A stretch of 64,000 nucleotides of DNA from Ornithomonoglobus_A sp045532455 (GTDB taxonomy: Bacteria > Bacillota > Clostridia > UBA1381), in the NCBI GenBank assembly GCA_045532455.1, contig JAZSFX010000020.1:5482-69481 (forward strand), in the 5' to 3' direction. Position numbers and translations under genes: made by a program. The first letter of the stretch is position 1. Each line of letters starts with the position of its first letter. The notes beneath the pieces are model-generated. The model was not told the origin of the DNA and searched no databases. It saw only the letters and a program-made list of their open reading frames with translations. Below, piece by piece: positions 1 through 8,209 of the stretch.

Positions 1-341
1 TCGCCGTCTGTTAGGCCTACAGGAGCTATGATATATGCTTTTTCACCGTCTTCGTATTGAATAAGTGCAATGTTTGCTGATCTGTTTGGATCGTATTCAA
101 TACCGATTACTGTTGCCGGTATACCGTCTTTATTTCTCTTAAAATCTATAATTCTGTACTTTCTTCTGTTGCCGCCGCCTCTATGACGAACAGTAATTCT
201 ACCATATGAGTTTCTACCTGCGTGTTTGTCTTTCTTAGCAAGTAGTGAACGCTCAGGTGTAGACTTTGTTATTTCTGAAAAGTCAGAAACTGTCATAAAT
301 CTTCTGGCAGGCGAAGTAGGATTATACTTTCTAATAGCCAT
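1..341 (-). CDS. rplB: 50S ribosomal protein L2 (N-terminal part, cut by window edge)
   Basis: This is the first ~113 codons of L2, the large-subunit protein that helps hold the peptidyl-transferase centre together. Reading the minus strand from the ATG at 341, the protein begins MAIRKYNPTSPARRF and continues with the SLLAKKDKHAGRNSYGRIT stretch and the RHRGGG motif typical of L2. It follows rplW by 42 nt in the standard S10 operon order. The C-terminal half, which holds the rRNA-contacting histidine, lies outside the window. Identity is secure from motif and position. Confidence 0.97.
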   Translation of the reverse strand, partial: MAIRKYNPTSPARRFMTVSDFSEITKSTPERSLLAKKDKHAGRNSYGRITVRHRGGGNRRKYRIIDFKRNKDGIPATVIGIEYDPNRSANIALIQYEDGEKAYIIAPVGLTDG

Positions 342-383
342 TATCCTTTACTCTCCTTATCTTAAATTTAACAGCTTTGAAAA

Positions 384-686
384 TTACATTTCAAAGAATT
401 CTATTGACTTGCTGTCAGCACTAAGAGTAACGATAGCCTTTTTCCAAGAAGGTCTTCTTCCTTCGTTTCTGCCCATTCTCTTAAGCTTTCCTGTTACGTT
501 CATTGTGTTTACGTCGCTTACTTTAACGCCGAACACTTCCTCGACAGCTTTCTTAATTTCAACCTTGTTTGCAGTTTTTGGCACTTCAAATGTGTACTTC
601 TTGATTTCATTGCCTTGTTTATCATAAACAGCTTCCATACTTCTTTCTGTTATGATAGGTCTTCTTATGATATCGTATGAGTTCAT
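384..686 (-). CDS. rplW: 50S ribosomal protein L23
   Basis: L23 binds domain III of 23S rRNA at the polypeptide exit tunnel and is the docking site for trigger factor and SRP. The 100-residue protein has the L23 signature: an N-terminal DIIRRPIITERS segment, then KYTFEV and the NKVEIKKAVEEVFGVKVSDVNT helix-strand. Length is typical. Its ATG overlaps the rplD stop codon (TAATG at 686-688), which points to translational coupling inside the S10 operon. Confidence 0.97.
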   Translation of the reverse strand: MNSYDIIRRPIITERSMEAVYDKQGNEIKKYTFEVPKTANKVEIKKAVEEVFGVKVSDVNTMNVTGKLKRMGRNEGRRPSWKKAIVTLSADSKSIEFFEM

Positions 687-1312
687 TATGCAAGCACCTC
701 CTCAATCTTAGCAATAGCGTCTTTTGAAACGATGAATGCGTCGTGCTTTAGAACATCGTATGTGTTAAGAGTTCCTACATGAGTAGGTGTAACACCCTTG
801 ATGTTTCTTGCTGACTTATAAATCTTTTCATCAGACTCTGCTGTTACGATAAGAGCCTTGTTTTCTACGCCCAAGCCCTTTAGAAGAGCAGCGATTTTTG
901 AAGTCTTTATCTCATCCAGCACCAATTCGTCTATTACGAACACCTGATAATCCGCATACTTAGCAGACAATGCGCTCTTAAGAGCGATTCTCTTAACCTT
1001 TTTGTTTAAGCTGTAACGATAGCTTCTTGGCTTTGGACCTAAAGCTACGCCGCCGCCTGTCCATTGCGGAGCACGGATACTACCTTGTCTTGCACGGCCT
1101 GTACCCTTTTGTCTCCAAGGCTTTATACCACCGCCACGCACTTCTGTACGTGTCTTAGTGCTTTGTGTGCCTTGTCTTTGGTTTGCAAGATAGTTAACTA
1201 CTACCTGATGCAAAACTGTTTTATTCACTTCAGCCGCAAATATTGCATCACTAACTTCCATAGTGTTGCCGGTCTTTACGCCTTCCATGTTATATAATGC
1301 AACTTTAGCCAT
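686..1312 (-). CDS. rplD: 50S ribosomal protein L4
   Basis: L4 is a large-subunit assembly protein that lines the exit tunnel. In several bacteria it also feeds back on its own S10 operon. The 208 residues show the conserved tunnel loop (RGGGIKPWRQKGTGRARQGS, about residues 59-78) and the C-terminal globular domain ending in IAKIEEVLA. It lies third in the operon, between rplC and rplW, 31 nt after rplC. As a candidate autoregulator it may act on the structured leader upstream of rpsJ in this window; that link is inference. Confidence 0.97.
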   Translation of the reverse strand: MAKVALYNMEGVKTGNTMEVSDAIFAAEVNKTVLHQVVVNYLANQRQGTQSTKTRTEVRGGGIKPWRQKGTGRARQGSIRAPQWTGGGVALGPKPRSYRYSLNKKVKRIALKSALSAKYADYQVFVIDELVLDEIKTSKIAALLKGLGVENKALIVTAESDEKIYKSARNIKGVTPTHVGTLNTYDVLKHDAFIVSKDAIAKIEEVLA

Positions 1313-1343
1313 TATAACTTTTCCTCCTTTCCAATAATCCTGA

Positions 1344-1973
1344 TTATGCTTTGACGCCGTTTCTTACAGTTACAAGACCGCCCTTATTTCCCGGTACGGC
1401 ACCCTTAACAAGAATTAGATTCTGTTCTGCGTCAACCTTTACAATTTCAAGATTTTGGACTGTAACCTTTACGACACCCATGTGTCCGGGAAGCTTTTTA
1501 CCCTTTAATACTCTGCCGGGGTTAGAACACATACCCATTGAACCTGAGCCTCTGTGGTATCCTGAACCATGAGACATAGGACCGCGGTGCATATTCCATC
1601 TCTTCATAGGACCTGCAAAGCCCTTACCCTTTGAGATACCGCTTACGTCAATCTTTTCTCCGGCTGCGAATATGTCAGCTTTTATTTCGTCGCCTACATT
1701 GTAAGCACTACAATCTGAAAGTCTGAATTCTCTGACATACTTTTTGTTTGCAGTGTTTGCCTTAGCAAAATGACCCTTCTGAGGCTTGTTAAGTGATTTT
1801 TCCTTTACATCACCGTAGCCTACCTGAACAGCTTCGTATCCGTCTGTTTCAACAGTCTTCTTTTGTGTTACCACGCAAGGACCTGCCATAATAACAGTTA
1901 CCGGAATTACTTTGCCATCCTCTGCAAAGATTTGAGTCATACCAATCTTTGTACCTAAAATAGCTTTTTCCAT
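1344..1973 (-). CDS. rplC: 50S ribosomal protein L3
   Basis: L3 is an early-assembly protein of the large subunit that reaches toward the peptidyl-transferase centre. The 209 residues begin MEKAILGTKIGMTQIF, a classic bacterial L3 start. The central extension carries the KGKGFAGPMKRWNMHRGPMSHGS region and the LPGHMG motif. It is preceded by a good ribosome-binding site (rc of cttcctcc) and lies 103 nt after rpsJ, a somewhat wide gap for this operon. Confidence 0.97.
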   Translation of the reverse strand: MEKAILGTKIGMTQIFAEDGKVIPVTVIMAGPCVVTQKKTVETDGYEAVQVGYGDVKEKSLNKPQKGHFAKANTANKKYVREFRLSDCSAYNVGDEIKADIFAAGEKIDVSGISKGKGFAGPMKRWNMHRGPMSHGSGYHRGSGSMGMCSNPGRVLKGKKLPGHMGVVKVTVQNLEIVKVDAEQNLILVKGAVPGNKGGLVTVRNGVKA

Positions 1974-2076
1974 TTTTCTTCCTCCTTAACAGTTATTGGT
2001 TTACGTAAAAAGCAAAACGTAAACATGACCTGCATCATAGCCCGTGGGCTACTGCAATAAAAAACTTAAAGATAAA

Positions 2077-2388
2077 TTACTTCTGGATTACGTCGATTTC
2101 AACGCCTGCAGGTAAGTCTATCTTTATTAGCGCTTCCATAGTCTTTGAACCAGGAACCACTATGTCGATAAGTCTCTTGTAAGTTCTTCTTTCGAATTGC
2201 TCACGAGAATCCTTATACTTGTGTACAGCTCTTAGGATTGTGATAACTTCCTTCTTTGTTGGAAGCGGAATTGGACCTGATACCTTAGCACCTGTTCTCT
2301 TTGCGATTTCCACAATCTTTTCTGCTGATTGATCTAAGATCACGTGGTCATAAGCCTTAAGCTTAATTCTGATCTTGCTTGCTGCCAT
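2077..2388 (-). CDS. rpsJ: 30S ribosomal protein S10
   Basis: S10 belongs to the small-subunit head and, as NusE, to the NusB-NusE antitermination complex. The 103 residues include the conserved IRIKLKAYDH start and the GPIPLPTKKEVITILRAVHK loop. It is the first gene of the S10 operon here. A strong SD (AAGGAGGG in the RNA) stands 8 nt before the ATG. Upstream lies a ~300-nt leader with its own promoter rather than the rpsL-rpsG-fusA-tuf genes often found there, so the str and S10 operons are separate at this end. Confidence 0.97.
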   Translation of the reverse strand: MAASKIRIKLKAYDHVILDQSAEKIVEIAKRTGAKVSGPIPLPTKKEVITILRAVHKYKDSREQFERRTYKRLIDIVVPGSKTMEALIKIDLPAGVEIDVIQK

Positions 2389-2712
2389 GTTTTTCCCTCC
2401 TTATTTGTTTTAGTATTGTGATCTGCACGACAGCTCATAAATGAAAATTGCACACACTGCCGGGTGTTTCGCACCACCCTTAAATAAAAACCCAAATCTC
2501 AATCAAGATTTGGGCATAAATAGTCAATTTTCGCCGCATTATCCCCTTACCCATCAGACACTCACACAGGAAGAGCGCCTAAAACAAGACAGAGATATAG
2601 TGTAGCGTGACTGCCGCCCGGTTTCTTGAATCGGACATTCTCCACGGAAAAACCGACGTTTTATCGCCGCAACCTCCCGCTTCATCGTTTGTCATAGTGT
2701 CACAACATTACT
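2389..2712 (-). promoter_or_regulatory. S10 operon 5' leader with internal attenuator
   Basis: A ~300-nt untranslated leader lies between the promoter and rpsJ. In transcript order it holds a structured region (about 2705-2520), a terminator-like hairpin with 9-bp arms CCCAAATCT/AGATTTGGG at 2491-2514 followed by U5AU3, then a second small hairpin GGGTGGTGCGAAACACCC (2461-2479) before the rpsJ SD. A hairpin plus U-run ahead of the first gene indicates transcription attenuation. Autoregulation by L4 or another r-protein is known for S10 operons elsewhere; no known leader class was recognised here. Confidence 0.65.
2491..2514 (-). terminator. Intrinsic terminator/attenuator in the S10 leader
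   Basis: Perfect 9-bp stem (CCCAAATCT/AGATTTGGG) with a 6-nt loop, followed on the minus strand by TTTTTATTT. It stands ~100 nt before rpsJ and after its promoter, so it would attenuate the operon rather than end trmD. Confidence 0.75.
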
Positions 2713-2741
2713 ATTATACACTATTTTGCTAAAAAATGCAA
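2713..2741 (-). promoter_or_regulatory. sigma-A promoter of the S10 operon
   Basis: On the minus strand, TTGCAT at 2736-2741 and a perfect TATAAT at 2713-2718 are separated by 17 nt, with TG one base before the -10. Transcription would start near 2706, giving the long leader. The promoter sits just past the 3' end of trmD (2816). Confidence 0.85.
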
Positions 2742-2815
2742 GCTTTTTATAAAAATTTTTTCATTAATTTTTACACAAATTTATTAAAAATTTTCAAGTA
2801 TTTTTGTGCATATTT

Positions 2816-3550
2816 TTATATATTTTTTGATACATTTTCCAAAAACTCAATATCATTTTTGGTTAATTGTGCTTTTTCCAACATATCCGGGCGTTTCTTT
2901 AAGGTGTTGATAAGCGATTGTTCGCGTTTCCATTTTTCGATATTTGCATGGTGTCCCGACAAAAGCACCTCAGGTATCGCCTTATTGTGCCAAATGGCAG
3001 GTCTTGTATATTGAGGATACTCAAGCAATCCGTTGTAGTGCGATTCGTTGGTGTATGAGTTCTCCGTTGCAAGCACCCCAGGAATAAGGCGCGCAGTAGC
3101 ATCTGCCACCGCCATTGCCGCTATTTCGCCACCCGTGAGCACAAAATCACCGAGCGAAATTTCCACATCCACAATTTCGTCTATAACCCTCTGGTCTACA
3201 CCCTCGTAATGTCCGCACAGAATTACTATATGCTCCTCTTTTGAAAATTCCACTGCCGTCGATTGCAAAAATACCTTTCCCTGAGGCGACATATATATAG
3301 TAAGCGGTTTATAGTCAAGTCCTTTTGCAACAGACATATACGCATCATAAACAGGCTGCGCCTGCATAAGCATACCGCCGCCACCACTGAAGGGATAGTC
3401 GTCAACCTTTCGGTGCTTGTTCTCGGTATAATCGCGTATATCTATAAAGTTCAGTTCGATTATACCCTTTTCCCGTGCGCGACCTATTATGCTATCGCCA
3501 AGAACAGCCTCAAGCATCTGCGGAAAAAGAGTAAGTATATCTATTCTCAT
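2816..3550 (-). CDS. trmD: tRNA (guanine-N1)-methyltransferase TrmD
   Basis: TrmD methylates G37 of tRNAs with S-adenosylmethionine, preventing +1 frameshifting. The 244 residues contain the SPOUT trefoil-knot signatures: DDYPFSGGGGM (50-60), LCGHYEGVDQR (111-121) and the SAM-binding LTGGE (138-142). Its ATG overlaps the rimM stop (TGATG at 3548-3552). It closes the ylxM-ffh-rpsP-khpA-rimM-trmD operon. The usual next gene, rplS (L19), is not here; the S10 promoter follows instead. Confidence 0.97.
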   Translation of the reverse strand: MRIDILTLFPQMLEAVLGDSIIGRAREKGIIELNFIDIRDYTENKHRKVDDYPFSGGGGMLMQAQPVYDAYMSVAKGLDYKPLTIYMSPQGKVFLQSTAVEFSKEEHIVILCGHYEGVDQRVIDEIVDVEISLGDFVLTGGEIAAMAVADATARLIPGVLATENSYTNESHYNGLLEYPQYTRPAIWHNKAIPEVLLSGHHANIEKWKREQSLINTLKKRPDMLEKAQLTKNDIEFLENVSKNI

Positions 3551-4056
3551 CAGTCATCTAATCCTTCCATAACGTGAACTGTGATTTTTCCCTCTTGTAA
3601 ATCTATATTTTTTACAACCTCATCAATTACGGGCAAGAGCAGATTGCGCTTTCCATCTCTTTTTACGTCGTAAATATCATTAGCACCCGTATTAAAAACA
3701 TCAACAAGCTTTCCTAGAACCTCACCATCTTCATCAACAACGTCAAGACCAATAAGGTCTGCTATATAATGCGCTCCGTCTTCAAGCTCGGGTAAGTCAG
3801 CACGGTCAGCACGGACAACAAGACCCTTGTAGTTTTCAGCTTCATTTATATCAGTTATTTCTTTAAATTTTACTATAATATTATTCTTCTGGTATTTTAC
3901 GTTGGTTATAGTCAGGACCTCATCACCTGTTTTTCTTTTTACATATACTTTTCCTATTTCTTCGAAGTCCTCGGGATAGTCTGTCCAGGTTGCAATTTTA
4001 ACCTCGCCCCTGAGACCGTGGGTATTTATAATTTTTCCTACTTCTAAAAAATCCAT
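3550..4056 (-). CDS. rimM: Ribosome maturation factor RimM
   Basis: RimM assists 30S assembly around S19 and 16S rRNA processing. The 168-residue protein starts at MDFLEVGKIINTHGLRGEV, the standard RimM N-terminus, with SD GGAAAGG just upstream. The frame is open further upstream to 4134, but that extension shows no conservation and lacks an SD. The PRC-barrel half is visible in the C-terminus (HYIADLIGLDVVDEDGEVLG). It couples to trmD by a stop-start overlap. Confidence 0.95.
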   Translation of the reverse strand: MDFLEVGKIINTHGLRGEVKIATWTDYPEDFEEIGKVYVKRKTGDEVLTITNVKYQKNNIIVKFKEITDINEAENYKGLVVRADRADLPELEDGAHYIADLIGLDVVDEDGEVLGKLVDVFNTGANDIYDVKRDGKRNLLLPVIDEVVKNIDLQEGKITVHVMEGLDD

Positions 4057-4228
4057 TTTTATAGCCTTTCCATTACAAAAATCAAACGAGCGACCTGTAC
4101 CTCTCCGAAGACACATAAATAAATACTGTGCCAACGGACAAGCACAGCTCGCCCCTTATTGTTTTGTCTTTTTCAGACACACTGTTTTTGGGTGTTCTTA
4201 TATAGGAACAAACACCCTCACGCCATTA
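4057..4228 (-). other. Structured 172-nt spacer inside the ffh-trmD operon
   Basis: No gene is seen between khpA and rimM. Two hairpins are: GGGTGTT/AACACCC (4190-4196 with 4211-4217, extended by an inner GTTC/GAAC) and CTGTGC/GCACAG (4126-4131 with 4142-4147). Neither is followed by a U-run on the minus strand, so they do not look like terminators. They could affect mRNA processing or translation of rimM. Confidence 0.45.
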
Positions 4229-4462
4229 CTACATAATGTCAACAGAAACCTTTTTATCTTCCTTTGAGGCTGCGGCTTTTACAACAGTTCTTATAGCCTT
4301 TGCTATTCTTCCCTGTCTGCCAATAACCTTACCCATATCGGTTTGAGCAACTCTGAGTTCAAGCGTTACCGTATCGTCTTCGTTTATAATTTCGCTGACA
4401 TTAACCTGTTCAGGAAATTCAACAAGCGACTTGGCTATTACCTGTAAAACTTCTTTCATCAT
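4229..4462 (-). CDS. khpA: KH-domain RNA-binding protein KhpA
   Basis: A 77-residue single KH-domain protein of the KhpA/YlqC family, which with KhpB/Jag binds RNA and affects cell size and division in Firmicutes. The KH GxxG loop is GRQG (48-51) within GKVIGRQGRIAKAIRT. It lies 12 nt after rpsP, the conserved position for this gene. ATG codons occur at both 4462 and 4459; the first is used here. Confidence 0.95.
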   Translation of the reverse strand: MMKEVLQVIAKSLVEFPEQVNVSEIINEDDTVTLELRVAQTDMGKVIGRQGRIAKAIRTVVKAAASKEDKKVSVDIM

Positions 4463-4474
4463 TACCCTCCGAAT

Positions 4475-4717
4475 TTAGATAATATTTGATTTCTTCAAAA
4501 GAGCCTTTACGGTATCTGTTGGTTGAGCACCATTGCCTATCCACTTCTTAGCCGCCTCAGCGTCTATGTTTACAGTAGCAGGGTCTGTCAAAGGATTGTA
4601 TGTTCCAATCTCCTCGATAAATCTGCCGCCTCTTGGATATCTTGAATCCGCAACAACAACTCTGTAAAAAGGAGCTTTCTTAGCACCCATTCTTCTTAAT
4701 CTGATTTTTACTGCCAT
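4475..4717 (-). CDS. rpsP: 30S ribosomal protein S16
   Basis: S16 is a small-subunit assembly protein. The 80 residues start MAVKIRLRRMGAKKAPFYR and include VADSRYPRGGRFIEEIGTYNP, diagnostic of S16. A strong SD (AGGAGG, rc of cctcct) lies upstream. It is in the standard position between ffh and khpA. Confidence 0.97.
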   Translation of the reverse strand: MAVKIRLRRMGAKKAPFYRVVVADSRYPRGGRFIEEIGTYNPLTDPATVNIDAEAAKKWIGNGAQPTDTVKALLKKSNII

Positions 4718-4794
4718 TTTAAATTCACCTCCTGAAATTTTTGTAGGATTTCTCCTGTGTTTTGTATATAAAGTTAAATAACTTAATACCTTGT

Positions 4795-6135
4795 TTATCT
4801 GCCCTTACGCAGTCTCTTGAGCATCTTCGACTGTCTGCCGCCACTGAATTGCTTCATCATCTTTTGCATATCGGCAAACTGTTTTAACAGTTGATTAACG
4901 TCTTGCACTCTTGTGCCGCTACCTTGCGCAATTCTGACTTTTCGGCTTGCACCTATAACCTTGGGGGTTCTTCTCTCCTCCATAGTCATAGACTGAATTA
5001 TAGCCTCTATATGCTTCATTCGCTTTTCGTTTTCCTCGGTATCTACCTGCTCGAGCATTTTTTTATCCACACCTGGCAACATTCCCAATATCTGCGAGAA
5101 TGAACCGAGCTTTTTAATCTGCTTAAACTGCTCCAAAAAGTCGTCGAGGTCGAACTGTTGCTTTCTTATTTTAGCCTCAAGTTCTGCGGCTGACTTTTCA
5201 TCAATAGCCTCTTGTGCTTTATCTATAAGTGTGAGCACATCGCCCATACCTAAAATTCTTGACGCCATTCTGTCGGGGTGGAAAGCCTCTAAGTCGCTGA
5301 GCTTTTCTCCGACCGACGCGTATTTTATCGGCTTACCTGTTACCTGTTTTACCGAAAGGGCCGCACCGCCTCGTGTATCACCGTCAAGTTTTGAAAGAAT
5401 AACACCTGTTATATCAAGCTGTTCGTTAAATGACTTTGCAACATTTACCGCGTCCTGACCTGTCATAGCATCTACTACAAGCAGTACCTCTGTGGGCGAA
5501 ACCTCTGCTTTGACATTCGAAAGCTCATCCATAAGCTCCTCGTCTATGTGGAGTCTGCCCGCAGTATCCAATATAACGGGGTCGTTACCGTGCTTTATTG
5601 CATACGCAACTGCTTCCTTTGCAATCTTTACGGGATTTGTATCTGTACCCATTTCAAATACTGGGATTTGTATCTGGTCTCCTAAAACCTGTAGCTGCTT
5701 AATAGCTGCAGGACGGTATATATCGCACGCAACCATAAGAGGTCGTCTTCCTTGTTTTCTAAGTTCAAGTGCAAGCTTACCCGTTGCAGTAGTTTTACCT
5801 GCACCCTGAAGACCGCACATCATAAACACACTTGGTGGCTTATTTGAATATTCTAACCTCGAAACCTCGCCACCTATCATTTGTGTTAATTCTTCGTTTA
5901 CTATTTTAACAAGGTGCTGTGCAGGAGTTAAGGACTCCATAATCTCCTGACCCAATGCTTTTTCGGAAACAACATTTATAAAGTCTTTTACAACCTTAAA
6001 GTTTACGTCTGCCTCGAGCAGAGCGAGCTTGATTTCACGCATAGCATCTTTTATATCTTTTTCGGTAAGCTTACCTTTGCCGCGAAGCTTTTTAAATACT
6101 CCCTGAAGCTTATCGCCCAAGCTTTCGAATGCCAC
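4795..6135 (-). CDS. ffh: Signal recognition particle protein Ffh
   Basis: Ffh is the SRP54 GTPase that binds 4.5S/6S RNA and signal sequences and targets ribosomes to the membrane through FtsY. The 446 residues show the N domain, the G domain with P-loop GLQGAGKTT (108-116), DTAGR and SKLDGDTRGG, and a C-terminal methionine-rich M domain ending in a basic KMLKRLRKGR tail. It is 19 nt downstream of ylxM and opens the rpsP-khpA-rimM-trmD run. Confidence 0.97.
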   Translation of the reverse strand: MAFESLGDKLQGVFKKLRGKGKLTEKDIKDAMREIKLALLEADVNFKVVKDFINVVSEKALGQEIMESLTPAQHLVKIVNEELTQMIGGEVSRLEYSNKPPSVFMMCGLQGAGKTTATGKLALELRKQGRRPLMVACDIYRPAAIKQLQVLGDQIQIPVFEMGTDTNPVKIAKEAVAYAIKHGNDPVILDTAGRLHIDEELMDELSNVKAEVSPTEVLLVVDAMTGQDAVNVAKSFNEQLDITGVILSKLDGDTRGGAALSVKQVTGKPIKYASVGEKLSDLEAFHPDRMASRILGMGDVLTLIDKAQEAIDEKSAAELEAKIRKQQFDLDDFLEQFKQIKKLGSFSQILGMLPGVDKKMLEQVDTEENEKRMKHIEAIIQSMTMEERRTPKVIGASRKVRIAQGSGTRVQDVNQLLKQFADMQKMMKQFSGGRQSKMLKRLRKGR

Positions 6136-6154
6136 GTAAAATCACCTCTCTTTT

Positions 6155-6490
6155 TTATATTATTTCCAGAATATTTTTAACCAACCCCCTGAGTGTATCT
6201 TTTTCTTCACTCTCAGGCATTGTGTCTATTACTTTATTTGCTTCTTTTATATAAGAAGAAATATCTAAAAATCTTTTTGCAAGTCCGAGCTTTTCTTCAA
6301 ACTCAATAAGTTGTTGCTCGCCTCTTTTTATAGTATCGTGAACCCCCTGACGGCTTACACCCACTTCTTCGCCAATCTCTGCAAGAGATAAATCTCCGTT
6401 ATAGTACATATCCATAACGTCAAAGCGCTTTTTGGTAAGCATTTCGCCATAAAAGTCCATTAATATGGTGATACTTAAATCCTTAGCCAT
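6155..6490 (-). CDS. ylxM: YlxM family HTH protein, SRP-associated
   Basis: YlxM (UPF0122) is a small helix-turn-helix protein almost always encoded with ffh and reported to modulate SRP activity. The start is taken at 6490 (MAKDLSITILMDFYG) because a GGAGG SD stands 9 nt before it. The frame continues upstream to 6568 without conservation and past the promoter. The HTH is EIGEEVGVSRQGVHDTIKR. The protein is 111 residues, usual for the family. Confidence 0.93.
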   Translation of the reverse strand: MAKDLSITILMDFYGEMLTKKRFDVMDMYYNGDLSLAEIGEEVGVSRQGVHDTIKRGEQQLIEFEEKLGLAKRFLDISSYIKEANKVIDTMPESEEKDTLRGLVKNILEII

Positions 6491-6539
6491 ACAGTTTACC
6501 TCCGTAAAGAAAAATATCTTTACACTCTTAACCTTTGCT

Positions 6540-6568
6540 ATTATACAACATACTTTTGCTTTTGTCAA
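6540..6568 (-). promoter_or_regulatory. sigma-A promoter of ylxM-ffh operon
   Basis: TTGACA (6563-6568) and TATAAT (6540-6545) on the minus strand with a 17-nt spacer: a near-consensus promoter, 50 nt before the ylxM ATG. It drives a housekeeping operon divergent from spoIVA. Confidence 0.9.
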
Positions 6569-6624
6569 GGGTTATTTTAAATTTTTTCATTATTTTTTCT
6601 ATCCAGGTTTGGTTATAAAGTTAT

Positions 6625-6653
6625 GTCATAAAAATGTATGCCAAGCATATACA
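6625..6653 (+). promoter_or_regulatory. Possible sigma-E promoter of spoIVA
   Basis: GTCATAAA (6625-6632), a 13-nt spacer and CATATACA (6646-6653) resemble the mother-cell sigma-E pattern (ATA-type -35, CATACA-type -10). spoIVA of Bacillus subtilis is sigma-E dependent. No sigma-A promoter was seen for this gene on the plus strand. The match is partial. Confidence 0.4.
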
Positions 6654-6722
6654 TATACTATCACATATTCTTATTGGAGTATTATGCAGGTAGTACTCCG
6701 CTGATGAAGGAGGAAAATAATA

Positions 6723-8201
6723 TTGGAAGCATACAACATTTATCAGGATATAGCGCAGCGTAACAACGGAGACGTCTACATAGGCGTTGTGGGACCCGTG
6801 CGCACAGGAAAATCAACGTTCATAAAAAAGTTTATGGATTTATTGGTTATTCCAAATATGGATAACGTGTATCAGGCAGAGCGCACGCGCGACGAGCTGC
6901 CTCAATCTGCTGCAGGACGTACAATTATGACCACCGAGCCGAAATTTGTACCAAACGAGGCGGTGGAAATTTCTTTGGGTGATAATGCTCATCTTAAAGT
7001 GCGTATGATAGACTGCGTAGGTTATATTGTAGACTCATCACTCGGCTATATGGAAGACGAGTCTCCGCGTATGGTAAACACCCCATGGTTTGACAACCCC
7101 ATTCCGTTTAACGAGGCGGCAGAGATAGGAACAAAAAAGGTTATAACCGAGCATTCAACAATCGGTCTTGTTGTAACAACAGACGGGTCTGTTACAGACA
7201 TACCACGCGAGGATTATATCGAAAGCGAAAAGCGCGTGATAGACGAGCTAAAGGCCATCGGCAAGCCATTTGCTCTTATATTAAACTGCGCCGAGCCTGA
7301 GTCTGTGTCTGCACAAGTACTGCGCAGCGAGCTTTGCACAGAATACGAAGTTCCTGTTATTGCGGTAAACTGTGCCGAGCTTGACGAAAACGACATATAC
7401 GACATAATAGAAACCGTACTGTTTGAATTTCCGCTAAAGGAAATTAACATTAACGTGCCTGGTTGGATTGAAAATCTTGATATGGAGCACCCGTTAAAGA
7501 GCGATATATATAACACAATTATAGGAAAAATATCATCAGTTTCAAAGGTGCGCCACGCGCGTATCTTAGCTGATGAACTTTGTGAGTGTGATTTTATAAA
7601 GCGTTCGTACATAGAGGGTATAGACCTGGGCGAAGGTAATGTTAAATTATGCATAGAAATTCCGCACGATTTATATTACAAGATTCTGGGCGAGGTATCG
7701 GGTTTTGAAATAAAAGACGACGAGGAGCTTATGACGCTTCTTTGCTCACTTGCAAAGGTAAAATCCGAATATGACAGAATTGAGTATGCACTTCACGAGG
7801 TGCGCGAAAATGGCTACGGTATGGTTGCTCCGTCAACTGACGAGCTTACACTTTGCGAGCCAAAAATCGTAAAGCAGGGCGGAAAATTCGGTGTTAAGCT
7901 AAAAGCCTCTGCACCATCAATACATATGATTCGCGCTGATATCGAAACCGAGGTCAGTCCTATCGTGGGTACAGAAAGGCAGTCCGAGGAGCTTGTGCAT
8001 TATCTTCTTTCCGAATTTGAAACAAACCCATCTAAAATATGGGAGAGCAACATATTCGGTAAGTCGTTGTATGAGCTTGTAAACGAGGGACTCAATAACA
8101 AGCTTTCGAAAATGCCATCCGATGCACGAAACAAACTTCGCGACACATTAGAGAAGATTATAAACGAGGGAAGCGGCGGACTTATTTGTATAATTTTATA
8201 G
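6723..8201 (+). CDS. spoIVA: Stage IV sporulation protein A (spore coat base ATPase)
   Basis: SpoIVA is the mother-cell ATPase that polymerises on the forespore surface and anchors the coat basement layer. At 492 residues it matches the usual family length. Walker A is GPVRTGKST (24-32), followed by the SpoIVA-specific VYQAERTRDELPQSAAGRTI and DCVGYIVDSSLGYMEDE segments. The start is TTG at 6723 with AGGAGG 9 nt upstream; no in-frame ATG fits better. Its presence shows the organism belongs to an endospore-forming lineage. A lipoprotein gene follows after 8 nt. Confidence 0.97.
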   Translation: MEAYNIYQDIAQRNNGDVYIGVVGPVRTGKSTFIKKFMDLLVIPNMDNVYQAERTRDELPQSAAGRTIMTTEPKFVPNEAVEISLGDNAHLKVRMIDCVGYIVDSSLGYMEDESPRMVNTPWFDNPIPFNEAAEIGTKKVITEHSTIGLVVTTDGSVTDIPREDYIESEKRVIDELKAIGKPFALILNCAEPESVSAQVLRSELCTEYEVPVIAVNCAELDENDIYDIIETVLFEFPLKEININVPGWIENLDMEHPLKSDIYNTIIGKISSVSKVRHARILADELCECDFIKRSYIEGIDLGEGNVKLCIEIPHDLYYKILGEVSGFEIKDDEELMTLLCSLAKVKSEYDRIEYALHEVRENGYGMVAPSTDELTLCEPKIVKQGGKFGVKLKASAPSIHMIRADIETEVSPIVGTERQSEELVHYLLSEFETNPSKIWESNIFGKSLYELVNEGLNNKLSKMPSDARNKLRDTLEKIINEGSGGLICIIL

Positions 8202-8209
8202 GAGTATAT

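Noticed and set aside
4057..4134. Extended RimM start at 4134
   Set aside because: The extension is not conserved, lacks an SD and contains a hairpin; the ATG at 4056 has GGAAAGG and the family N-terminus.
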